From assembly GCF_026625765.1 (NCBI RefSeq), contig NZ_CP113062.1:868001-932000 (forward strand): 64,000 bases of DNA, read 5' to 3'. This stretch comes from Frigoribacterium sp. SL97. Lineage in GTDB: Bacteria; Actinomycetota; Actinomycetes; Actinomycetales; Microbacteriaceae. Made by a program: the position numbers and the translations under genes. The notes beneath the pieces are model-generated. The model had not been told where the DNA came from. It saw nothing but the letters and a program-made list of their open reading frames with translations, and made no database searches. Of the stretch, positions 50,363-59,716 are shown in pieces (the stretch's first letter is position 1; every line of letters starts with the position of its first letter).

Positions 50363-51342
50363 GCGCTGACGTCGCGGCCGGGACTCCGGCGGGCGTCGGG
50401 GTCGAGGCCTCGTCACGGGGTGCGGTGGGCGTCGAGCGTGCCCGTTTCGTCCCCGGCGACGACTCGTCCGCCGTGAAGATCGACGGCACGGCTCTGGCCG
50501 CCGCCGTCAAGGACGACCTGCGCCTCCGGGTGGACGCCCTCAAGGCCCGGGGCATCGCGCCGGGACTCGGGACGATCCTGGTCGGGGCGAACCCCGGTTC
50601 GCTGTCCTACGTCGCGGGCAAGCACCGTGACTGCGCCGAGGTCGGCATCGAGTCGATCCGCATCGACCTGCCCGACACGGCGACCGAGGACGAGATCCGT
50701 CGGGCGATCGAGACGATGAACGCCGACCCCGCGGTCACGGCGTTCATCATCCAGTTGCCGTTGCCCGCCGGCATCGACCCGACGGCGATGCTCGAGCTCA
50801 TGGACCCGGCCAAGGACGCCGACGGCCTGCACCCGGTCAACCTCGGCGAGCTCGTGCTGGCCGTGCCCGGCGGCAAGGGGTCGATCGACACGCCCCTGCC
50901 CTGCACGCCGCGCGGCATCGTCGAGATGCTGCACGCCTACGACATCCCGATCGCGGGGACGCACGTCACGATCATCGGCCAGGGGCTGACGGTCGGGCGG
51001 CCGCTCGGGCTGCTGTTGACCCGCCTCGAGGCGACGGCGACGCTGACGCACTCCCGGACGGTCGACGTCGCCGCCGAGGTGCGCCGGGCCGACATCGTCG
51101 TGGCCGCCGCGGGCGTCGCGGGGCTGGTCAAGCCGGACTGGGTGAAGCCCGGGGCCGCCGTGATCGACGTGGGCATCACCCGCGTGCAGAACGAGGAGAC
51201 GGGCAAGTACAAGCTGCGCGGAGACGTCGATCCGGCCGTCGCCGCGGTCGCGGGCTTCCAGTCGCCCGTTCCGGGTGGGGTCGGGCCGATGACCCGGGCC
51301 ATGCTGCTGAAGAACGTGGTCGAGGCCGCCGAGCGTCCCTGA
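50359..51342 (+). CDS. folD: Bifunctional methylene-THF dehydrogenase/cyclohydrolase
   Basis: Oxidises methylene-THF to methenyl-THF and hydrolyses it to 10-formyl-THF. 327 residues if GTG 50359, which overlaps the glyA stop, is used. The catalytic core starts only at VKIDGTALAAAV (residue 39), where GTG 50473 could be the true start; the longer N-terminus would be an unstructured extension. Signatures: SYVAGKHRDCAEVGI with the catalytic Lys, AFIIQLPLPAGID, IGQGLTVGRPLGLLL and PVPGGVGPMTRAML. Confidence 0.95.
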   Translation: MSADVAAGTPAGVGVEASSRGAVGVERARFVPGDDSSAVKIDGTALAAAVKDDLRLRVDALKARGIAPGLGTILVGANPGSLSYVAGKHRDCAEVGIESIRIDLPDTATEDEIRRAIETMNADPAVTAFIIQLPLPAGIDPTAMLELMDPAKDADGLHPVNLGELVLAVPGGKGSIDTPLPCTPRGIVEMLHAYDIPIAGTHVTIIGQGLTVGRPLGLLLTRLEATATLTHSRTVDVAAEVRRADIVVAAAGVAGLVKPDWVKPGAAVIDVGITRVQNEETGKYKLRGDVDPAVAAVAGFQSPVPGGVGPMTRAMLLKNVVEAAERP

Positions 51343-51387
51343 CGCCAGGGCCTGCCGGGCGTGCTGCCGCTGCCCGCACCACGCCCG

Positions 51388-51433
51388 GAGATGAGCACAG
51401 CGCCAGGTTTTCCCCTGGCGCTGTGCTCATCTC
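51388..51433. repeat. Perfect 20-bp-stem hairpin after folD, family F
   Basis: Arms 51388-51407 and 51414-51433 are exact complements around TTTTCC. A second, partly decayed copy is at about 51590-51636. At a folD/galK convergent junction it probably terminates both sides, although the T-run is in the loop, not after the stem. Confidence 0.85.
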
Positions 51434-51583
51434 GTGGTGCTGTGCCCACCTCGTGGAGCGCTGGCCGTCCCGTGGTGCTGAGTCGGGGTCGTGCCCTCAT
51501 CCCGCCACGGACTCGACACGCCGCCACGCAATGACGTGGCGGCGTATTGACCTCGTGGCGGGGAGCACTGCCGCCGCCCCCAC

Positions 51584-51720
51584 CACGCCAGAAGATGGTC
51601 ACAGCACCAGGTTTTCCCCTGGCGCTGTGCTCATCTCGTGGTGCGATGCCCAACTCGTGGCGCGATGCCCATCTCGTGGCGCAGCACCCACGCCGTGGCG
51701 CTGTGCCCGTGGCAGGGCAG
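51584..51720. repeat. Second family F copy and degenerate 19-bp tandem repeats
   Basis: The rest of the 385-bp folD-galK gap holds no gene. It has a second copy of the hairpin (51590-51636, several mismatches in the left arm) and then three or four imperfect copies of a ~19-bp unit with the core CGTGGCGCGATGCCCA up to the galK stop. Related words (CGTGGTGCTGTGCCCA) also follow the first hairpin at 51433. Confidence 0.75.
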
Positions 51721-51727
51721 CCCGGCG

Positions 51728-52929
<1,202 letters not shown>

Positions 52930-52933
<4 letters not shown>

Positions 52934-54033
52934 GATCGCTCGATCGCCTCTCGGATTCGGTCGGCCTGCACCTCGGGGACGAGGTCGCCCACCCAGGCTC
53001 CCATCGCCGCCTCGGAGCCTGCCAGGAACTTCAACTTGCTCTCGGCCCGGCGAGGCGAGGTGATCTGCAGCATCAGGCGCACGGTGTCGCGTCCGACGCC
53101 GACCGGGGCCTGGTGCCAGGCGGCGATGTAGGGCGTCGGGTCGTCGTACAGGCCGTCGACACCGCGCAGGAGGCGCCGGTACATGACCGCGAGCTCGTCG
53201 CGTTCGTCGTCGGTCAGCGCCGCGAAGTCGGGGGCGTGACGGTGCGGCAGCAGGTGGATCTCGATGGGCCATCGCGCGGCGAACGGGACGAACGCCGTGA
53301 AGTGCTCGCCTGCGAGGACGACGCGGGGGCCGGAGCGTTCGCGGTCGAGCAGGTCGGCGAAGAGGGTCGGCCCGTAGGTCTCGATGCTGTCGAGCAGCCG
53401 CGTGGTGCGCGGCGTGACGTAGGGGTAGGCGTAGATCTGACCGTGCGGGTGGTGCAGGGTGACGCCGATGGCCTGGCCGCGGTTCTCGAAGGGGAACACC
53501 TGCTGGATGCCGGGCAGCGCCGACAGGGCGGCCGTGCGGTCGGCCCAGGCCTCGACCACGGTGCGGGCGCGTGACTCGCTCAGGTCGGCGAACGACCCGT
53601 GGGTCTCGGGGCTGAAGCAGACGACCTCGCACCGGCCGACGCTGCGCAGGGTGCGTTCGAGGCCGATGCGGGTCAGGTCGTCGAGGCCCTCGGGAGCGTC
53701 GTCGCTCTCGAGCAGCGGCCCGAACGACGGCGAGCGGTTCTCGAACACGGCGACGTCGTAGACGTCGGGGATCTCGGACGGGTTGGTCTCGCTGGCCGGC
53801 GCCAACGGGTCGAGCTCGGCCGGGGGCAGGAACACGCGGTTCTGCCGCGACGCGGCGATCGAGACCCACTCGCCGGTGAGGACGTCCTGTCGCATGGTCG
53901 CCGTGTCGGGCCGTGGATCGAGCGTGCGCGCGTCGACGCGGCGCTCCGCCGTGAGCGTGGTGTCGGCGTCGTCGAAGTAGATGAGTTCGCGACCGTCGGA
54001 CAGGACCGTCGCGCGTTTCGTGATGGACGACAT
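52930..54033 (-). CDS. galT: Galactose-1-phosphate uridylyltransferase
   Basis: Second Leloir enzyme, 367 residues. The active-site motif HHPHGQIYAYP carries the nucleophilic histidine; NRVFLPPAELDPLAP and VFENRSPSF are typical. ATG 54033 is preceded by AAGGAGGCGCG, so a copy of the dispersed motif (54034) supplies the Shine-Dalgarno. Transcribed away from a DeoR-type regulator across a short shared control region. galE is not in the window. Confidence 0.97.
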
Positions 54034-54080
54034 CGCGCCTCCTTCAGTTCGGGGCACTCGCGACCACGATTTGCAGTTGC

Positions 54081-54123
54081 GAAAGTACGTGAAAGCATAC
54101 GAAACTAGCCGGGTGAACGGCAA
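54081..54123. promoter_or_regulatory. galT promoter and DeoR-type operator
   Basis: On the minus strand, TTGCCG (54123-54118) and TATGCT (54099-54094), 18 bp apart, form the best promoter in this part of the window, directed at galT. Overlapping it, GAAA (TTTC on the minus strand) recurs at 54081, 54091 and 54101, exactly 10 bp apart, i.e. once per helical turn, as in DeoR/GlpR-family operators. The regulator gene itself starts at 54113, so it may also be autoregulated. Confidence 0.7.
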
Positions 54124-54979
54124 CTCGACCCCGCCCCCGGTGCCGCAGCCGGCGGCGCTGCCGGGCGAGCGGCGCCGCGACCGCATCGCCGACCTCGTCG
54201 GGCGTCGCGGCTTCGTCCGCACGGCCGAGCTGGCGCGCGAGTTCCGGCTGTCCGAGGTGACGATCCGCACCGACCTCGAGAGCCTGGCGGCCGACGGCCT
54301 CCTCTCGCGCGTGCACGGCGGGGCGCTGTCCGTCGACCGCCCGGCCGAGCGACCGTTCGAAGAAGAGAGCTCGGTCTCGACCGAGGCCAAGCGGGCCATC
54401 GGGGTCGAGGCCGCGTCGCTCGTGCGGTCGGGCGACTGCGTCGTGCTCGACGTCGGCACGACCACCACCCAGATCGCTCTGGCCCTGCTCGAACGGCACG
54501 ACCTCGAGGGCGTCGTGGTCGTGACGAACGGCCTCACCATCGCGCTGGCGCTCGAGCAGGCCGTGCCCCGGTTCACGGTCATCGTGTCCGGCGGCACCCT
54601 GCGGCCGTTGCAGCACTCTCTGGTCAACCCGCTGGCGACGAGCGTGTTCGCGAGCGTCACGGCCGACCTGGCGTTCATCGGCTGCACCGGCGTCCACGCC
54701 CTGCACGGGGTGACGAACGTCAACCTGCCCGAGACCGACCTCAAGCGCCTCATGACCCAGACCGCCCGCCGGTCGTACATCGTCGCCGACGGCAGCAAGC
54801 TCGGCGAGGCCCACCTCGGCGTCATCGGTCCGCTCGACACCTTCGAGGCGCTCATCACGGCGGGGGCCGACGAGGCGCCCGTCGCCGAGCTGCGTCGAGC
54901 CGGCCTCGCCGTCGTCACCGCAGGAGGCGCGGGCGAGGTCGACGCGCCTCCTCGCGACCCTGCCCCCTCGCGTCCCTGA
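54113..54979 (+). CDS. DeoR/GlpR-family transcriptional regulator of the gal genes
   Basis: 288 residues from GTG 54113. The frame is open further upstream, but that part overlaps the galT promoter. The DeoR HTH is at residues ~20-65 (ERRRDRIADLVGRRGFVRTAEL, then SEVTIRTDLESL), and the sugar-phosphate sensing domain carries VLDVGTTTTQIA and a late VADGSKLGE. Divergent from galTK, so the presumed inducer is a galactose phosphate. The C-terminus ends in a Gly/Ala/Pro tail formed by an inverted pair of the dispersed motif (54923/54943). Confidence 0.93.
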   Translation: MNGNSTPPPVPQPAALPGERRRDRIADLVGRRGFVRTAELAREFRLSEVTIRTDLESLAADGLLSRVHGGALSVDRPAERPFEEESSVSTEAKRAIGVEAASLVRSGDCVVLDVGTTTTQIALALLERHDLEGVVVVTNGLTIALALEQAVPRFTVIVSGGTLRPLQHSLVNPLATSVFASVTADLAFIGCTGVHALHGVTNVNLPETDLKRLMTQTARRSYIVADGSKLGEAHLGVIGPLDTFEALITAGADEAPVAELRRAGLAVVTAGGAGEVDAPPRDPAPSRP

Positions 54980-55049
54980 GCCCCGGCCCCCGTCGCGGGG
55001 CCTCGAGCGATCCCGGACGCCACCGACACCCGAGAGCGAGACTGGAACG

Positions 55050-55991
55050 ATGACGACGAGCAGCCCGACCGGAGAACAGTACGACCTCGCCCTGGAGCAC
55101 GACGGGCACCGCGTCACGGGTGTGGTCACGCAGGTGGCGGCGGGCATCCGCGCGCTGGCCGTCGACGGCATCGCCCTGACCGAGACGTTCGGTGCCGACG
55201 AGGTGCCGCCGTCCGCCTGCGGCATCACCCTCGTGCCCTGGCCGAACCGGGTCGCGCGCGGCCGATGGACGCTCGACGGCCGCGAGCAGCAGCTCGACCT
55301 GACCGAGCCGTCCAAGGGCAACGCCAGCCACGGGCTGCTGCGGTACACGGCCTACCAGGTGGTCGGCCGCGAGCCCCACGCCGTGACGCTCGGAGCGACG
55401 GTGTTCCCCCAGCACGGCTATCCGTTCGAGCTCGACACGAGCGTGCGGCACGAGCTCGTCCCGGACGGCATGGTGGTGACGCACACGATCACGAACGTCG
55501 GCCCGGACCGGGCCCCGTTCGCCGTCGGGTCGCACCCGTTCTTCCGTGTGGGCGACCACGATCCGGCGACGCTGACCGTCACGCTGGCGGCCTCGACGCG
55601 CTACGAGACCGACGAGGCGAGCATCCCGGTCGGGACGGTGCCGGTGGCCGGCACCGAGTTCGACCTGTCGCAGGGCCCTCGCCTGGGCGACCTCGACCTC
55701 GACACGGGTTACCGCGACGTCGAGCCCGACGCCGACGGCATCCGCACGACGACCTTCACGGCCCCCGACGGCTCGGCGACCGAGCTCTGGCAAGACCCGT
55801 CGTTCGAGTACGTGCAGGTGTTCACGCCCCGCAACTTCCCCCGGGACGGGGTCGAGGGGCTGGCCGTCGCCGCCGAACCGATGACGGCACCGGCCAACGC
55901 GCTGGCCTCGGGCGAGGGCCTGCGCTGGCTCGAGCCGGGCGAGACGTGGACGGGCACGTGGGGCGTGCGGTACCGGGCGTCCGGCTCATGA
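55050..55991 (+). CDS. Aldose 1-epimerase
   Basis: Mutarotase, interconverting alpha and beta anomers of galactose/glucose, 313 residues. Conserved residues: CGITLVPWPNRVARG (Asn-Arg), ASHGLLR (His), GSHPFF (His) and the late catalytic Glu in AAEPMTAP. It follows the regulator by 70 bp and completes a galactose set with galT and galK. GalM-like function is inferred from context. Confidence 0.93.
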   Translation: MTTSSPTGEQYDLALEHDGHRVTGVVTQVAAGIRALAVDGIALTETFGADEVPPSACGITLVPWPNRVARGRWTLDGREQQLDLTEPSKGNASHGLLRYTAYQVVGREPHAVTLGATVFPQHGYPFELDTSVRHELVPDGMVVTHTITNVGPDRAPFAVGSHPFFRVGDHDPATLTVTLAASTRYETDEASIPVGTVPVAGTEFDLSQGPRLGDLDLDTGYRDVEPDADGIRTTTFTAPDGSATELWQDPSFEYVQVFTPRNFPRDGVEGLAVAAEPMTAPANALASGEGLRWLEPGETWTGTWGVRYRASGS

Positions 55992-56075
55992 CGATGACGT
56001 GGCGGTTCGTCGCGACTCGCTCGAGGGTCAATGTCCAGAAAACGCGAACCTGAGACCGGCACGATGCCGGGCGCG

Positions 56076-56206
56076 TAACGTCGAGTGCTGTCTCCCCAGG
56101 GTCCCGTAACCCTGGCGTACCCCGTAACGACCGCGTCGGCTTGCCCGACACGTGTCGCGAGGAGGCCGAGCGCCCCTCCCGGCCCGAACCGGAGGGGCGC
56201 TTTCTC
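56076..56206 (+). ncRNA. Candidate small RNA with terminator
   Basis: In the 442-bp gap 55992-56433 no ORF is convincing. TAACGT at 56076-56081 could be a -10 with start near 56088. The next ~115 nt contain hairpin CCAGGGT/ACCCTGG (56096-56102 with 56109-56115), a GTCGG/CCGAC pair near 56135-56149, and end in an intrinsic terminator. A promoter-hairpins-terminator layout without ORF is the usual look of an sRNA, but no known family is recognised. The rest of the gap up to the tRNA shows only a 9-bp hairpin (56266-56286). Confidence 0.35.
56170..56206 (+). terminator. Intrinsic terminator
   Basis: GCGCCCCTCC (56170-56179) pairs perfectly with GGAGGGGCGC (56191-56200), followed by TTTCTCT. It is one of few canonical, T-tailed terminators in the window. 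It would end either the candidate small RNA or long read-through from the epimerase gene 180 bp upstream. Confidence 0.8.
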
Positions 56207-56433
56207 TCGCCCTCAACAGACTCGTCGAGACGCGGAGGCGGACAAGGCGTAGGTTCTGCGCATGCCAGGTGGGTGGGACCCACCTGAAATCGGGGGACAG
56301 GATTCGGGTTCGGTCTCTCGTGGTGGGGCCGCCGCATTCGGGTGCGACGTCGGCCCCACCTTCCTGGTCGGAAGGCGGCCGTCCGTGACGGGCGACGACG
56401 TCGGAGCGATGTGGCGACGGCGACGCGTACAGG

Positions 56434-56506
56434 TGGGCCCCGTGGGGCTCGAACCCACGACCCGCGGATTAAAAGTCCGATGCTCTACCAACTGAGCTAG
56501 AGGCCC
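56434..56506 (-). tRNA. tRNA-Lys (anticodon TTT)
   Basis: 73 nt, full cloverleaf on the minus strand: acceptor GGGCCTC/GGGGCCC (one G-T pair), D arm with AGCTCAGTTGGTAGAGC, anticodon loop CTTTTAA giving TTT, T loop TTCGAGC. The 3' CCA is not encoded (discriminator A followed by CCT). A TAAAGT -10 lies at 56517-56522, about 10 bp upstream. Confidence 0.97.
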
Positions 56507-56654
56507 GTGCGCGTCCACTTTACGGGATGCCGCGCCTCCTGGCCGCCAGGCCCACCCGCGCCTCCTCGGTGTCGACGGGTGCGCCCGGTGCAGGCGGTGA
56601 TGCCGTGGGCGAACGCCCGGCTCGGTGTCGGTGGTCGCGCCTATCGTGGGTCCG

Positions 56655-57284
56655 GTGCCGAGACCATTCCACCGCCCCACCCAGTTCTCGGGGTCCGAGT
56701 TCGAAGCCTTCCAGGGCGGAGACGACCCCGCGACGATGAACCGCGTCGCCCACGAGTCGGCCTCGGCCCTCGTCGCGCGCGTCAAGCACGACCCGAGCCC
56801 CGAGATCCTCGACCGGCTCGTCACCTTCACCGACCAGCACGGCATCGACGCGGTCGCCGAACTCTGGGCCCGGGCCAGTCCCCACAGCCTTCCCGGCGCC
56901 CTCTGGCGCATCTACCTCGTGCGGGCCGTCATCCGGCAGAACCCGGTCGAGGTCACCCAGCTCTTCGAGCGCGGGGTCGAGGTCGCCACCACGATCGACC
57001 CGGTCGTCGCGGGTGCGCCCGCTCCGGCCAGCCCGGAAGAGATCCTCGAACTCGCCGACCTGATCCTCCGCGGGGTCTTCGTCGGGGACTTCGCCATCGC
57101 CCTCGAGCGGGGTGCCGCGTTCTGCCGCCTCGCCGCCGCCGGCGCCACCTCGGTCGCCGACGACCAGGACGCCGTCGGGTCCGACCGCGCGGGCGAACTC
57201 ACCCGTCGCGCTCTGCGCTTCAGCGAGCTCGGGGTCGACCTCGTCGCCTGCGCCCACCTGTGGCGCGACGACAGCCTCGACTGA
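56655..57284 (+). CDS. Conserved actinobacterial protein of unknown function
   Basis: 209 residues, acidic and helix-rich, with no signal peptide or transmembrane segment. AAFCRLAAAGATSV and the C-terminal ACAHLWRDDSL are its most distinctive stretches. Similar proteins in Microbacteriaceae are sometimes labelled RNA polymerase beta subunit, but I see nothing of rpoB here. GTG 56655 is chosen because TATCGT (56642-56647) ends seven bases upstream (leaderless pattern); an earlier GTG (56646) falls inside that -10. Divergent from tRNA-Lys. Confidence 0.7.
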   Translation: MPRPFHRPTQFSGSEFEAFQGGDDPATMNRVAHESASALVARVKHDPSPEILDRLVTFTDQHGIDAVAELWARASPHSLPGALWRIYLVRAVIRQNPVEVTQLFERGVEVATTIDPVVAGAPAPASPEEILELADLILRGVFVGDFAIALERGAAFCRLAAAGATSVADDQDAVGSDRAGELTRRALRFSELGVDLVACAHLWRDDSLD

Positions 57285-57445
57285 GCGCCGGGGCCAGCGC
57301 CGCGCGGGCGGGCCTGCGCCGCGCTGAGGAGGGCGGCACGGCCGAGCGCCGACCGCCGACCGGCGACCGCCCCCCGCTCGACACGCGCGGACCCGCCTCG
57401 CGTTCGCACGACGCGAACTCGGCGGACCGCTCGGCCCGAGGCGGG

Positions 57446-57543
57446 TAAAGTCTTCCCTGTCGGGCCGCAGTAACCCCGGGCTCCAAATTTAGCCGCTTCG
57501 AGCGGCCTCGCGCCGAGAGGCGTTTCTGCGGTCCGGCGCCTCT
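57446..57543 (+). promoter_or_regulatory. Promoter and structured leader-like RNA of unknown type
   Basis: TAAAGT at 57446-57451 is a good -10. The following ~90 nt have the look of a conserved RNA: a short A/T-rich CTCCAAATTTAG, a GCCGCT-TCG-AGCGGC hairpin (57492-57506) and AGAGGCG/CGCCTCT (57516-57522 with 57537-57543) followed by a pyrimidine run. It resembles a leader/attenuator, perhaps of a ribosomal-protein type, but no ribosomal gene follows within 500 bp. Confidence 0.4.
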
Positions 57544-58063
57544 TCCTCCCGAGGTGGGTCCTCGGTCGAGAGCCGACGTGACGACCGACCGTCGGCCTCC
57601 TTTCCGCCGGCACCGCGCCTCCTCGGCTCGTCGGTTCGGGTACGTCGGGAGCAGGCGACGGCGTCTGGCGATCGCTGGGTGACGGTGAGCGACGCGTCGG
57701 GGCGAACCCGTCGGCCCCTGGACGGCTGTCGGTCCGCCCCTGTCAGGTTCGACACCCGGGGTCCGGCCGGGCACCACGAGCGCGCCGGGATGTTCACCCA
57801 ATCCGGCGGGCCCCCCGTGCCGAATCATTGACGTGAGGGATCCACGATCCCCCGCCGACACCCGTCCTCCCTTAGTTTCGGGCGTCGGCGGGCTGGTCTC
57901 CCTGCGATGCACCGGGCCTGAACGCCATCCCAGACGGACGCATCGCAGGGAGTCCCGTCCGCACCACGAACACACCGCACCACGAACACCGCACCACATC
58001 ACGATCCGCCCCGGATCGTGACCCACGACCCGACGAACAGTGCGACCGGAGGTGAACCCTGAC
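57544..58063. other. Gene-free stretch upstream of the sigma factor
   Basis: No ORF is credible here. It contains one reverse copy of the dispersed motif (57614), and a 13-bp perfect stem with a 29-nt loop at 57898-57910 / 57940-57952 (CTCCCTGCGATGC and complement). After this the base composition becomes lower in G and richer in CACCACGAAC-like words until the sigK-like ATG. The sigma promoter is probably here but I cannot place it. Confidence 0.6.
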
Positions 58064-58660
58064 ATGCTCGAACTCGTGACCCGAGAGACAGAGACACCCG
58101 AGAGCGGGCCTGCTCCGTCGACCCCCGACATGTTGTTGCCGCGGGTCGCGCAGGGTGATCAGGCCGCTTTCGCCGAGCTGTACGACCAGACGGCGCCCCG
58201 CGTGCTGGGTCTGATCAAGCGCCTCCTGAAAGACCACGCCCAGTCCGAAGAGGTGGCCCAAGAGGTCTTCCTCGAGATCTGGCAGAACGCCACGCGCTTC
58301 GACTCCACCCGGGGCAGCGCCGCCAGCTGGATGCTCACGATGGCGCACCGACGAGCCGTCGACCGCATCCGCGCCTCCCAGGCCGGCCGCGATCGCGACC
58401 TCAAGATCGGCGTGCGCGACCTCGAGACCGACTTCGACTCGGTCACCGAGTCCGTCGAGATCCGCATCGAGCACGAGCGGGTCGAGCGGGCCCTCGGACG
58501 CCTCACCGAACTGCAACGGCAGGCGGTGAAGCTCGCCTACTACGGCGGCCTCAGCCACAGCGAGGTCGCGAAACTGTTGGACGTGCCGATCGGCACGGTC
58601 AAGACCAGACTGCGCGACGGCATGATCCGTCTGCGCGACGAGATGGGGGTGGCTTCGTGA
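58064..58660 (+). CDS. sigK: ECF sigma factor, SigK-like
   Basis: 198 residues. Region 2 (AFAELYDQTAPRVLGL, SEEVAQEVFLEIW, WMLTMAHRRAVDRIRAS) and region 4 (LTELQRQAVKLAYYGGLSHSEVA, VPIGTVKTRLRDG) are complete; there is no extra C-terminal domain. ATG 58064 with GGAGGT about ten bases upstream; GTG 58052 and 58040 are alternatives. Coupled by GTGA to an RskA-type anti-sigma gene, which supports the SigK assignment and membrane-signal control by regulated proteolysis. Confidence 0.92.
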   Translation: MLELVTRETETPESGPAPSTPDMLLPRVAQGDQAAFAELYDQTAPRVLGLIKRLLKDHAQSEEVAQEVFLEIWQNATRFDSTRGSAASWMLTMAHRRAVDRIRASQAGRDRDLKIGVRDLETDFDSVTESVEIRIEHERVERALGRLTELQRQAVKLAYYGGLSHSEVAKLLDVPIGTVKTRLRDGMIRLRDEMGVAS

Positions 58661-59601
58661 CCGACCACGACGAGCCCACGCACGGCCGCCACGCGGACGA
58701 CGCGGGCACCACGAGAACCGACACCGACAACCTGTCCGGCGCCTACGTGCTCAACGCACTGAGCGACGACGAACGACACGCGTTCGAGGCACTCCTCGAC
58801 GACACATCAGACCAGCACGACGACACCAGGACGGAGGTGGCCGAATTGAGAGAGACCGCATTGTTGCTCGCTCACGCGGCCCGGCCCGTCACCCCGTCGG
58901 CCGGGCTCCGCGCAAGCGTGCTCGACCTCATCGCGTCGACGCCGCAGCTCGCGCCGCTCACGGCGACGGCGGCACCGACGAGCCCCACGGCAGACCACGA
59001 CATCGCGACGACCGCAGGAGGCGCGGGTGACGACGACCACGCACGTCGCGTCGAGCGCACCCCCGCCCCCGAGATGGAGCCGAGCGAATCCGAGGGTGCT
59101 CGCGTCCTCACGCCGACCGGAGCCGCGCACCGTCGTTGGTTCACGCGCCCCGTCGCCGTCCTCGGGGCGGCCGCCGCGGCCGCCGCGCTCTTCTTCGGCG
59201 GTGGAGCCCTCGTCGAGGGCCTCGGTCAGTCCGGCCAGCAGCAGGAACAGCAGGCCTCGGGCATCGACGAGATCTACGCCGCGAGCGACTTCCAACGCTC
59301 GGTGGCCGACGTCAGCACCGGCGGCAAGGCGACGCTCATCTGGTCGGACGAGCTCGGTCGCTCGGCCGTCGTCGTCGACGGGATGACCTCGCTGCCCGGC
59401 GACCAGACCTACGAGCTCTGGTACATCAACGATGACGGCGCCGTCCCCGCGGGTACCTTCGACGCCTCGTCGAGCGCCCCGGCCACGCACCTGCTCAAGG
59501 GTGAGATGAACGCGGGCGACACCATCGGCATCACGGTCGAGCCGGCGGGTGGCTCGTCCTCGCCGACCAGCGACCCGGTCGTCGCCATCCCCAGCGCCTG
59601 A
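58657..59601 (+). CDS. rskA: RskA-family anti-sigma factor
   Basis: 314 residues. N-terminal cytoplasmic anti-sigma domain (NLSGAYVLNALSDDERHAFE, including a zinc-less ASD pattern), an acidic disordered linker holding a GGAGGCGCG copy (59017), one transmembrane helix (~residues 166-188, PVAVLGAAAAAAALFFGG), then the extracellular RskA domain (SGIDEIYAASDFQRS, YELWYINDDGAVPAGTF). Holds the sigma factor at the membrane until cleaved. GTG start overlaps the sigma gene stop. Confidence 0.93.
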   Translation: MTDHDEPTHGRHADDAGTTRTDTDNLSGAYVLNALSDDERHAFEALLDDTSDQHDDTRTEVAELRETALLLAHAARPVTPSAGLRASVLDLIASTPQLAPLTATAAPTSPTADHDIATTAGGAGDDDHARRVERTPAPEMEPSESEGARVLTPTGAAHRRWFTRPVAVLGAAAAAAALFFGGGALVEGLGQSGQQQEQQASGIDEIYAASDFQRSVADVSTGGKATLIWSDELGRSAVVVDGMTSLPGDQTYELWYINDDGAVPAGTFDASSSAPATHLLKGEMNAGDTIGITVEPAGGSSSPTSDPVVAIPSA

Positions 59602-59615
59602 CCCGTCGCCACGCC

Positions 59616-59653
59616 AGAAGAGGCGGTCCACCAAATGGTGGACCGCCTCTTCT
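59616..59653. terminator. Bidirectional hairpin terminator between rskA and pstB
   Basis: An 18-bp perfect stem (59616-59633 with 59636-59653, core GAGGCGGTCCACC) with a 2-nt loop, at the junction of two converging operons. The right flank begins CGTG, without a T-tract; termination in both directions is likely from position. Confidence 0.8.
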
Positions 59654-59716
59654 CGTGTGCCCCTCACGGACGCGCCGCGTGCGGGTGCGCCTCACCCCGA
59701 GGAGGCGCGGCGCCGA

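Noticed and set aside
53981..54112. N-terminal extension of the DeoR regulator
   Set aside because: It would overlap the galT start, promoter and operator; the HTH begins shortly after GTG 54113.
56655..57284. RNA polymerase beta subunit
   Set aside because: Although similar proteins sometimes carry that label, the 209-residue protein has no rpoB motif and is far too short.
58370..58378. The GGAGGCGCG copy in the sigma factor, and similar ones at 5154, 15672 and 37245, as inserted elements
   Set aside because: They encode conserved family residues (for example RIRAS, GRASGF), so they may arise from normal codon use. They are in my total count but are not evidence for insertion.
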